From the NCBI GenBank assembly GCA_017958015.1, contig JAGDDM010000077.1:1-5539 (forward strand): a DNA stretch of 5,539 nt, in the 5' to 3' direction. The notes under the pieces were generated by a model. It was not told the origin of the DNA, ran no database searches, and worked only from the letters and a program-made list of their open reading frames with translations. A program made the position numbers and the translations under genes. Of this stretch, positions 1 to 5,539 are shown one piece after another (the stretch's first letter is position 1; every line of letters begins with the position of its first letter). Origin of the DNA: Abditibacteriota bacterium (GTDB taxonomy: Bacteria > Armatimonadota > UBA5829).

Positions 1-1165
1 CGCTCCGGGGCGGGTCAACCACGGCGATGTCAGGTCGGACGCCGTTGTGCCGCAGTTCCCTCATGACTTTTCCGGCGTCTCCGGCGATAAATTCCGCGTT
101 CCGGATTCGGTTCATCTCGGCGTTCATCTTGGCGTCCTCCACTGCCCGGGGTGAGATTTCCGTGCCGTAAACCTTTTTTGCCTTCCGGGCCAGGCACAAA
201 CCTATGGTTCCGGTTCCGCAGTAGAGGTCCGCCACCGTCTCGGTGCCTCGCAAATCCGCGAACTCCGCCACCTTGTTGCAGAGCGCCTCCGCCTGGGGGG
301 TGTTGACCTGGAAAAAGGATGTGGGCGACACTCGGAAAGTGAGGCCGCAAAGGGATTCGGTTATGACGGATTTGCCCCACAGGTTCCGGGTCTCCGTGCC
401 CATGATGACTCCGTTTCGGTTGGGCTGAATGTTCTGCTGTATGCCCGCGAGGTTCGGCAGCCGGGCGGTGAGGAAATCGACAAACTCCTCCGCTTGGGGA
501 AATTTTTTTGTCGCGGTGACGACGCAGAGGGCGATGCCTTCTCTGCCAACTCTGGAGACCACGTGCCGCAGAACGCCTTTCCGGCGTCTCTCGTCGTAGG
601 CGGTGATGCCCAATGTCTCCGCCGCTTCCCGCACGGTGTTGACGGCTTCGATGTTCTCCGGATCCTGAATGGGGCAGTCGTGAATATCCACCACGCCGCG
701 GGTGCCGCCGGCGAAACAGCCTATCAAAATCTTGCCGTTCCGGCTCCCCACCGGGAACATCAACTTGTTACGGTAGTTGTCCGGCTTCGCCGCCCCGATT
801 ACGGGCTCAACCGCGGGGTTCTCGAACCTGCCGATACGGACAAGAGCGTCCGTCACAAGCTGCCGCTTGGCCTCAAGCTGGGCCTCATAACTCATATGCC
901 GCAGCTGACATCCGCCGCAGCGGCCGTCGTGGGGGCAATTCGGTTCGACTCTCACCGCCGAGGGTGTGATAATCTTCTCGAGCCGGGCCCGGGCAAAGGT
1001 CTTTTTCACCTCCGCCACCCGAACGGAAACCCTCTCTCCCGGCAAGGCGTAGGGCACGAAAAGGGTGAAGTCCTCGTATCTGCCCACGCCCTCGCCGTTC
1101 ACGCCAAGGGTCTTTATTTCCGTCTCGTAAATTTTTCCCGCCTCAACGGGTACGGCGGCGGTCAT
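1..1165 (-). CDS. rlmD: 23S rRNA (uracil-C5)-methyltransferase, RlmD/RumA type (partial, C-terminus outside window)
   Basis: This cytoplasmic enzyme would transfer a methyl group from S-adenosylmethionine to C5 of a uridine in 23S rRNA (U1939 in E. coli numbering). I translated 388 codons without a stop. Residues 1-65 fit a TRAM RNA-binding domain. C77, C83 and C86 (in NCPHDGRCGGCQL) plus C164 (HDCP) match the four cysteines that hold the [4Fe-4S] cluster in RlmD. SFFQVN at 283-288, the SAM-binding DLYCGTGTIGL starting at 313, acidic E336, GD at 362-363 and VDPPR at 383-387 follow in family order. The catalytic cysteine and final glutamate should lie in the roughly 60-70 residues beyond the window. 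The ATG overlaps the stop of the gene before it by 4 nt (ATGA), which sets the start and suggests translational coupling. It is last of the four operon genes visible here. The exact target (U1939, U747 or both, as in RlmCD) cannot be told from this. Confidence 0.93.
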   Translation of the reverse strand, partial: MTAAVPVEAGKIYETEIKTLGVNGEGVGRYEDFTLFVPYALPGERVSVRVAEVKKTFARARLEKIITPSAVRVEPNCPHDGRCGGCQLRHMSYEAQLEAKRQLVTDALVRIGRFENPAVEPVIGAAKPDNYRNKLMFPVGSRNGKILIGCFAGGTRGVVDIHDCPIQDPENIEAVNTVREAAETLGITAYDERRRKGVLRHVVSRVGREGIALCVVTATKKFPQAEEFVDFLTARLPNLAGIQQNIQPNRNGVIMGTETRNLWGKSVITESLCGLTFRVSPTSFFQVNTPQAEALCNKVAEFADLRGTETVADLYCGTGTIGLCLARKAKKVYGTEISPRAVEDAKMNAEMNRIRNAEFIAGDAGKVMRELRHNGVRPDIAVVDPPRS

Positions 1166-2505
1166 ATGTTCACGCCTATAATCCGCACTTCGCGGGGGAT
1201 AAGGTCGACGGTGGGCGGCGCCGTGAGGGTGGCGTTGTCCATGGGCACCGGGGTGGTGAGGGAGGTGAAGTCCGTGAGTTTATACACCTCTCCCGCGCTC
1301 AGCGCCAGGGACTTTTCGGCCAGGGGCAAGGTGACGCCCTGTTCCGAGTCCGTGGGATTAATGAGCACAAAAAAGCCCCTGTTTCCGATGAAGTGGGCGG
1401 AGCCGTCGGGGCGGCTGCCGTCGGGATAGGACAAAATGTGGTCGTAATTCTCGAAGAACTCCCGGAACCGGCCCATGAAAGTGTTGTAGCGCATGGCGAA
1501 ATCGTCGAACTCCGGCTTCGGGGGCAGCAAATCCTCGTCGAAGCGGCAGGCGATGACGCTCATCCGCTCGAAAATGTACTCCGACAAAGTCTCAGGCGTC
1601 CCGCCGGGCTCCCACACTCGCATAATCGCTTTGGCCGGGAGAATGAAGGCGGCGCCGTACATAATCTGCCGGGCGGTCAGGGTGTCGGACGCGGGTTTTT
1701 CGCAGGGAGCCATGTAGCCCGCCAGAGAAAGCAGGTGTGGGTTTCGTTCCGGGGAGACAACGCAGTCCCTGTTGCCGGTGCCGCAGACGCTGTAAAAGTC
1801 CCGAAGGTACTCCCGCAGGGCTTTGAAGCCCCGTTCAGTGTCGCCGGCGAAGGCGCCGATAACCGCCTTTCCGGATTCGTCCCCGAAGTTCATGTGATGG
1901 ACTTCCTCCCCCATAATAAGGGTGTTGTTTTCGTATATCTCTTTGCCGCCGGGCGAGGCCTGGAAGGCGAAGAGACCTTCCCGCAGGAACACCGCTTCCG
2001 CCACGTTGTCGAAGCCGACGCCGTAGTCGAACCGCTTTGAGGTGTCCGCGGAAAGGGACACTCCCTCCAGCGTCTCCGCCAAGGTGATACTTTCGGTCAC
2101 CAGGGACTCCACGTGGGTGTTTTCCGGCAGGGCGCTTTTCAGGGTGATTGATTTTGTGATGAAGTTCTTGTCTGCCTCCGCCTCGTAGGTGAGCGTGACC
2201 CGAAGAGCGGGGGACTCCAAATCTATTTCCAGCCGCTTGGCGCTGTCGTCTCCGGAGAGTTTTGTGCGGGTGACGGTGAAGTCCCTGTCGGTGTAGGTGG
2301 TATCCCCTCCCGGGTGGGCGCAGAGAGTAATCTCGAACTCCCGCTCGGCGAAGTCGGAGTATTCCTCGCCGTTAATCATGTTTGTGAGGCTCACGGTGGA
2401 GAGCTTGCCGCCCACGATGAGGAGGCGGCGGCTGACGGCGTCGTTGCCTATTTCGCAGACGGCGCCTTCGTCGTATTCGCTTATATATCCTATGGCGTAT
2501 GACAT
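1162..2505 (-). CDS. Glycosidase-like protein with GH36/clan-D-type outer beta domains, apparently lacking the catalytic barrel
   Basis: I do not recognise a named family with certainty. The 447-residue product has no signal peptide or membrane segment. Residues about 15-220 look like the N-terminal beta-supersandwich of alpha-galactosidase-like enzymes: a strand-rich region containing EREFEITL, LRVTLTYEAEADKNFITKSI and GKAVIGAFAGD. A helix follows (RGFKALREYLRDFY, 225-238), where such enzymes enter their TIM barrel. Here, after a short stretch (about 240-265), the chain passes to a helical piece (275-355) and then a C-terminal beta sandwich with GNRGFFVLINPT at 374-385 and strand-rich sequence to the end. 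The roughly 200-300 residues expected for a barrel are absent, so hydrolase activity is doubtful. It could be a carbohydrate-binding or regulatory relative, or a separate family. The start ATG lies 3 nt after the preceding stop, with a weak GGTAGGT upstream. It overlaps rlmD by 4 nt. The function is inferred from remembered domain layout, not from an alignment. Confidence 0.8.
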   Translation of the reverse strand: MSYAIGYISEYDEGAVCEIGNDAVSRRLLIVGGKLSTVSLTNMINGEEYSDFAEREFEITLCAHPGGDTTYTDRDFTVTRTKLSGDDSAKRLEIDLESPALRVTLTYEAEADKNFITKSITLKSALPENTHVESLVTESITLAETLEGVSLSADTSKRFDYGVGFDNVAEAVFLREGLFAFQASPGGKEIYENNTLIMGEEVHHMNFGDESGKAVIGAFAGDTERGFKALREYLRDFYSVCGTGNRDCVVSPERNPHLLSLAGYMAPCEKPASDTLTARQIMYGAAFILPAKAIMRVWEPGGTPETLSEYIFERMSVIACRFDEDLLPPKPEFDDFAMRYNTFMGRFREFFENYDHILSYPDGSRPDGSAHFIGNRGFFVLINPTDSEQGVTLPLAEKSLALSAGEVYKLTDFTSLTTPVPMDNATLTAPPTVDLIPREVRIIGVNI

Positions 2506-2508
2506 GTT

Positions 2509-3156
2509 TTACCTACCCAAAAATCCGCCGATCAGCGCCATGATTTTGGCCGTCACATCCGGGTGGAAAATGACTTTGTAACCGATGAAAAGTAAAACGG
2601 CGATGAGGCCGTAGAGGTGCACGTCCTCATGGTTTTTCTTTACCCAATACCAGCTGGGGGTGCGGGCCTCGGTGTAGCGGTACCGTTTAAGCTTCGGAAT
2701 CCACCGGGGCACGGCGTCCATGTAGGCGGCCACCCGGTTTTCCGGGAATATTCCCCTCAGGATACGCTCTTCCCTGTGCACTCTGTCGGCGGCGTATATA
2801 ATGTAGCACACCGTGTATATGCCGATGATAACGGGGTCCAGGGTCATAACGGCGATGCCCAGTCCCACGAAGTAGCGGGAGATGAACATGGGGTTCCGCA
2901 CGTGGGCGTAGGGTCCGGACACGGTGAGGTGTCTGTTTTTCAGGATGTATGACGCCGACGCCACCTGTCCCCACTCTCCGGCGAGGGCGATGACGGCCCC
3001 CACCGCGTAGGCGGCGACGCTGTGCATTTTGAACATCACCAGATATATAAAAAGTATAAAAAGAAGGGGCATTCTCAGGAACGTGAAAACGGCTCTGAGT
3101 CCTTCTCTTATCGGTCCGTCTCTGTAAGGTGTGAAATCAAGTTCTCTTTCGCCCAT
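2509..3156 (-). CDS. Integral-membrane methyltransferase, isoprenylcysteine/phospholipid methyltransferase (ICMT/PEMT) type
   Basis: This 215-residue membrane protein carries the signature of the ICMT/PEMT superfamily, SAM-dependent enzymes that methylate membrane-embedded small substrates. Residues 81-89 (GPYAHVRNP) match the GPYxxxRNP motif, and the paired glutamates E129-E130 followed by FPENRVAAYMDAVPRWIP (137-154) match the second half of the SAM site. Hydrophobic segments lie near 29-43, 46-61, 91-104, 108-122 and 181-197, with a further hydrophobic tail at 203-213. The last two come after the conserved core and form a C-terminal extension. The substrate is unknown: bacterial members are often annotated as isoprenylcysteine methyltransferases although bacteria generally lack prenylated CaaX proteins, so a lipid or quinone-like substrate is equally possible. 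It starts 1 nt after the preceding stop, with AAGGA about 13 nt upstream and GAAG closer in, and ends 3 nt before the next gene, so it sits in the middle of the operon. Confidence 0.87.
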   Translation of the reverse strand: MGERELDFTPYRDGPIREGLRAVFTFLRMPLLFILFIYLVMFKMHSVAAYAVGAVIALAGEWGQVASASYILKNRHLTVSGPYAHVRNPMFISRYFVGLGIAVMTLDPVIIGIYTVCYIIYAADRVHREERILRGIFPENRVAAYMDAVPRWIPKLKRYRYTEARTPSWYWVKKNHEDVHLYGLIAVLLFIGYKVIFHPDVTAKIMALIGGFLGR

Positions 3157-3157
3157 T

Positions 3158-3898
3158 TTATTTCTTCAAATCCTTAAATCCGCTCCAGCGCACCACGGCC
3201 ACTTTGTCCGACAGGTGCCCGGTGTTTTTGTTCATATGCATGAGGGAGACGCTTTTGATGTGCTTGCCGTCGCTTGCCAAAAAGGTGTCTCCTCCCATAA
3301 AAATCTTCATGTCCGTTCCGTCTTCGGTGATAATCATATCCCCGGGAAGCAACGTGTCGAAGTCGAGGGATCCTATGTTCATGGCCTCTCCCACCTTATA
3401 GGTGTAGTCGTACTTGCCCTTGAGGATGTCCCTTTCGTCCATGTCGTGCCACCAAAACTTGGCGAAGGCTCTGCCGCAGAGGGAGGGGTTGACGGAACGG
3501 ATGGCCTCGATGATTCCCGCCTGCCACAGGGCTTCTCTGGCTATGCCGGACATGTCCGCCCCGTAGCGGGTTTCCCCGTTTTTCATGTATTTGATTCCGT
3601 CGAAGGTGGCCAGCCTGCGCACGTATGTGTCGTTCATGTATTGATTGTTGATGTTCTTGTCCCGAATGGAGACCCACACCACTGCGAGGATAAATATGAA
3701 TACGGCGGCGGTGAATATCTTGGGTCGGGAAAGGTAGACTTTCCAGATAACGGCGAGGACGCAGCCGACGCACCCGATGAGGGTTGCCGCGATGAGCGTC
3801 CGCACCCCCCTCGTCATGGGGGCGTGGCGCAGTACAACCGCCTGGGCGACCATCAGTATCGCCGTTATTATAAATATTATTCTTCTCGGTGTAAGCAT
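3158..3898 (-). CDS. Membrane-anchored NlpC/P60-like protein with replaced catalytic residues (probable pseudoenzyme)
   Basis: The 246-residue product begins with three hydrophobic segments (about 7-23, 33-52, 61-77), then a soluble domain from about 95. That domain follows the NlpC/P60 papain-like cell-wall peptidase layout: FDGIKYMKNGETRYGADMSG (99-118), a helix AREALWQAGI, KFWWHDMD (147-154), LLPGDMII (183-190), then DMKIFMGGDTFLASDG (196-211) and VAVVRW near the end. In active relatives the first motif reads DCSG, the second has HV ahead of a strand, and a third His, Asn or Glu follows. Here these positions read M116, D196 and A208. The domain fold looks kept, with Gly-Asp and aromatic residues in place, but the catalytic triad is lost. 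It may bind peptidoglycan or another amide substrate without cutting it. It is the first gene of the four-gene operon, 1 nt before the methyltransferase gene. The start has no Shine-Dalgarno sequence and lies directly at the predicted transcription start. Confidence 0.82.
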   Translation of the reverse strand: MLTPRRIIFIITAILMVAQAVVLRHAPMTRGVRTLIAATLIGCVGCVLAVIWKVYLSRPKIFTAAVFIFILAVVWVSIRDKNINNQYMNDTYVRRLATFDGIKYMKNGETRYGADMSGIAREALWQAGIIEAIRSVNPSLCGRAFAKFWWHDMDERDILKGKYDYTYKVGEAMNIGSLDFDTLLPGDMIITEDGTDMKIFMGGDTFLASDGKHIKSVSLMHMNKNTGHLSDKVAVVRWSGFKDLKK

Positions 3899-3904
3899 AT
3901 ATAA

Positions 3905-3933
3905 ATTATACCGGAAATTTCATCTCCAAACAA
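3905..3933 (-). promoter_or_regulatory. Sigma-70-type promoter of the minus-strand operon
   Basis: On the minus strand a -35 TTGTTT (3928-3933) and a perfect -10 TATAAT (3905-3910) are separated by 17 bp. Transcription would begin about 6-7 bases after the -10, at roughly 3898-3899, which is the A of the ATG of the first gene or one base before it. The predicted mRNA is therefore leaderless or nearly so. The -35 box abuts that of the divergent promoter. Confidence 0.75.
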
Positions 3934-3962
3934 TTGAAATGATTTGCCGTTTATATTATAAT
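3934..3962 (+). promoter_or_regulatory. Sigma-70-type promoter of the GH3 gene
   Basis: A -35 TTGAAA (3934-3939) and a perfect -10 TATAAT (3957-3962) are 17 bp apart. The transcription start would be near 3969, giving a leader of about 40 nt before the ATG at 4009. Its -35 hexamer begins at the base right after the -35 of the divergent promoter, so polymerase should not be able to occupy both at once. Confidence 0.78.
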
Positions 3963-3995
3963 TAAAGAAGCGTCTACGGACGACAAATTCGACAT

Positions 3996-4003
3996 AAAGG
4001 AAG
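3996..4003 (+). promoter_or_regulatory. Ribosome binding site of the GH3 gene
   Basis: AAAGGAAG is a strong Shine-Dalgarno match, with 7 nt between GGA and the ATG at 4009. It fixes the start of the GH3 gene at the beginning of what is normally the second GH3 domain, which matters for judging that the enzyme is permuted and not a 5'-truncated remnant. Confidence 0.85.
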
Positions 4004-4008
4004 ATATT

Positions 4009-5539
4009 ATGGATATCACCAAACAGGCCGACGCCACGCTGTTTCCCGTAACAAGGGAAGTGGCTCGGGAAGGAATAGTTCTCCTCAGAAACGACCGGGG
4101 CGCTCTGCCCCTTAAAGGCGGCAAAGTCGCCCTGGCCGGCAACGGCGCCGAGAAGCTTATTCCCGGCGGCGGCGGCAGCGCCAGAGTCAACGCCGTGAAC
4201 ATCGCCACCATGCCGGAAGCCTTCAAGGCTCTGGGCGTGGACTTCGAGATTCGCACTCTCGCCGACATCGCAGACTCCGACGCGGACACCGCGGTTCTCG
4301 TTTTTACCCACGACTCCACCGAGGGCGGCGACAGATACGCCGAAAAGGGCGACTGGTTCATTTCCGACGAAAACGAATCTTTGCTGAAGGCCGCCTCCGG
4401 CAAATTCGACAAGATTATCGTCGTTCTCAACGTCCCCTGCGTCATTGATACCTCTTGGGCGGACGAATACCCCGTTGACGCCATCGTTCTTCCCTACCAG
4501 CCCGGTCAGGAAGGCGCCTACGCCATCGCGGAGATTATCACCGGCAAGGTGAACCCCTCCGGCAAAACCGTCGACACCTGGGCGAAGGACATCAACGACT
4601 ACCCCTCCACCTCCTGTTTCCAGCAGGAATTGCGGACGGTGGACTACGAAGAGGACATCTTCGTGGGCTACCGCTACTTCTCCACCTTCGACCCGGAATA
4701 TAAGAAAGTCCGCTTCCCCTTCGGTTTCGGCCTCTCTTTCACCGCCTTCGAGATAAGCGACATTGATTTCACTTTCGGCGACAAGGTTGAGGCCTCCGTT
4801 ACGGTCACCAACACCGGCAAAGTCGCCGGCAAGGAAGTCGTCCAGGTCTACTGCAAGGCTCCTCAGGGCAAGTTGGGCAAGGCCGCAATGGTGCTCACCG
4901 CTTTCGCCAAGACGAAACTTTTGGAGCCCGGCGAGTCCGAGACGCTGAACATAGCTTTCGATTATTACAACTTCGCTTCCTACGACGACACCGGCAAGAC
5001 CGGCAACAAGTCCTGCTACGTTCTCGAGGAAGGCGTTTACGAGTTCTACGTGGGCAACTCCGTGAAGGACGCCTCCGGCCGCCTCGCCGCTTCCTACGAA
5101 GAGGACGAGTGCGTGGTGCTGGAACAGCTCTCCGAACGTCTGACTCCCGGCCGGCTGCCGAAGGTTCTCCGGGCGGACGGAAGCTACGAAAAACTTTCCG
5201 ACTTCGACGAGATAGGCGACAGAACTGTCTTTATCAGGAACGGCTTCGGCAAACTGAACAGCGAGGACGCGGTGGACTGCTCCGAACGGTTCACCCTGGG
5301 CTACGGGGAAACCGGCGACTGCAGTTTCATCTACTTCACTCAGACCGACGCCCACGCCTACTACGCCACATACAAGCTGAAGGTTGACAAAGCGGGCAAG
5401 TACTTCATGCGCCTGCGGTGCCGGAACGTAAGCGGCGAGACTTTTAAGGACTTCGCCGCTTTCAGCGTCAACGGCAAGGACACCGGAATCAAGTTGGACG
5501 TGCCCTCCATGCCCAAGGGCGGCGGCAACGGAACGTATC
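4009..5539 (+). CDS. Glycoside hydrolase family 3 (beta-glucosidase-like), domain-permuted, partial (3' end outside window)
   Basis: The 510 visible residues have no stop and no signal peptide, so the enzyme is probably cytoplasmic and acts on imported oligosaccharides, releasing terminal sugars as GH3 beta-glucosidases do. It opens directly with the GH3 alpha/beta sandwich: VAREGIVLLRNDRGALPL (18-35), GGGGSARV (53-60), STEGGDR (103-109, E105 a candidate acid/base), VVLNVP (138-143), LPYQPGQEG (161-169), VNPSGKTVDTW (181-191), DIFVGYRYF (216-224) and FPFGFGLSFTAFE (236-248). An Fn3-like domain follows (about 255-350: VTVTNTGKVAGKEVVQVY, then LEPGES). After a linker comes a beta-rich module (about 420-510, AYYATYKLKVDKAGKYFMRL) resembling a carbohydrate-binding domain. 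The TIM barrel with its nucleophile Asp normally precedes all of this. Here a strong promoter and ribosome binding site stand right before the sandwich domain, so the barrel is expected downstream, as in the reversed BglA of Butyrivibrio fibrisolvens and the Ruminococcus albus enzyme. Substrate specificity is not determinable. Confidence 0.92.
   Translation, partial: MDITKQADATLFPVTREVAREGIVLLRNDRGALPLKGGKVALAGNGAEKLIPGGGGSARVNAVNIATMPEAFKALGVDFEIRTLADIADSDADTAVLVFTHDSTEGGDRYAEKGDWFISDENESLLKAASGKFDKIIVVLNVPCVIDTSWADEYPVDAIVLPYQPGQEGAYAIAEIITGKVNPSGKTVDTWAKDINDYPSTSCFQQELRTVDYEEDIFVGYRYFSTFDPEYKKVRFPFGFGLSFTAFEISDIDFTFGDKVEASVTVTNTGKVAGKEVVQVYCKAPQGKLGKAAMVLTAFAKTKLLEPGESETLNIAFDYYNFASYDDTGKTGNKSCYVLEEGVYEFYVGNSVKDASGRLAASYEEDECVVLEQLSERLTPGRLPKVLRADGSYEKLSDFDEIGDRTVFIRNGFGKLNSEDAVDCSERFTLGYGETGDCSFIYFTQTDAHAYYATYKLKVDKAGKYFMRLRCRNVSGETFKDFAAFSVNGKDTGIKLDVPSMPKGGGNGTY

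Noticed and set aside
503..509. A7 run in rlmD (A AAA AAA in frame at Thr219-Lys220-Lys221), a possible frameshift slip site
   Set aside because: The zero frame continues with conserved RlmD motifs on both sides and I see no convincing stem-loop downstream, so programmed slippage is not supported.
494..1429. A 311-codon open frame on the plus strand
   Set aside because: It is antisense to rlmD and the end of the preceding gene. The minus-strand reading has the Fe-S cysteines and SAM motifs; this one shows no domain and no ribosome binding site.
1393..2040. A 215-codon open frame on the plus strand
   Set aside because: Antisense shadow of the glycosidase-like gene, with no conserved motif.
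3131..3904. A 257-codon open frame on the plus strand
   Set aside because: Antisense shadow of the NlpC/P60-like gene, rich in His, Val and Gly, without membrane segments or motifs. The minus-strand reading has clear family features.
3971..3982. Small hairpin CGTC-TACG-GACG in the leader of the GH3 gene
   Set aside because: A 4-bp stem with no U-run is too weak for a terminator or riboswitch, and it does not cover the ribosome binding site.
3877..5355. A 492-codon open frame on the minus strand opposite the GH3 gene
   Set aside because: It lies antisense to well-conserved GH3 motifs, its translation is low-complexity Val/Gly/Glu/Ala-rich without recognisable domains, and it crosses the promoter region. 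It is a by-product of G/C-rich third codon positions.

Overview
The window holds four tightly packed genes on the minus strand (positions 3898 down to 1, the last one cut by the window edge) and, diverging from them, one plus-strand gene (4009 to the right edge, also cut). G+C is moderately high, clearly over 50% by eye. Promoters are of the ordinary sigma-70/sigma-A type and the plus-strand gene has a strong Shine-Dalgarno sequence. The plus-strand gene looks like a domain-permuted GH3 glycosidase, a layout known from Butyrivibrio fibrisolvens and Ruminococcus albus. Together this suggests an anaerobic, plant-fibre or gut/rumen type bacterium (Clostridia, or another polysaccharide-degrading lineage). 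The taxon cannot be fixed from the sequence alone.

Minus strand, in order of transcription: (1) 3898-3158, a membrane protein with three N-terminal membrane segments and an NlpC/P60-like domain in which all three catalytic positions appear to be replaced; (2) 3156-2509, an integral-membrane methyltransferase of the isoprenylcysteine/phospholipid methyltransferase type; (3) 2505-1162, a protein that looks like the outer beta domains of a GH36/clan-D-type glycosidase without the catalytic barrel; (4) 1165-1, an RlmD-type 23S rRNA m5U methyltransferase with its iron-sulfur cysteines, missing its C-terminus only because the window ends. The junctions are 1 nt, 3 nt and a 4-nt ATGA overlap, so this is very probably one operon with translational coupling.

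The 110-bp gap (3899-4008) carries two good promoters placed back to back. Their -35 hexamers touch, both spacers are 17 bp, and the arrangement is exactly symmetric about 3933/3934. The minus-strand promoter would start transcription at or within a base or so of the ATG of the first gene, which predicts a leaderless message. The plus-strand promoter gives a leader of about 40 nt with an AAAGGAAG ribosome binding site.

The main points for a second look are the catalytically dead NlpC/P60 protein, the barrel-less glycosidase-like protein, the symmetric and mutually exclusive promoter pair with a predicted leaderless mRNA, and the permuted GH3 enzyme. I see no RNA genes, insertion sequences, CRISPR arrays or attachment sites.
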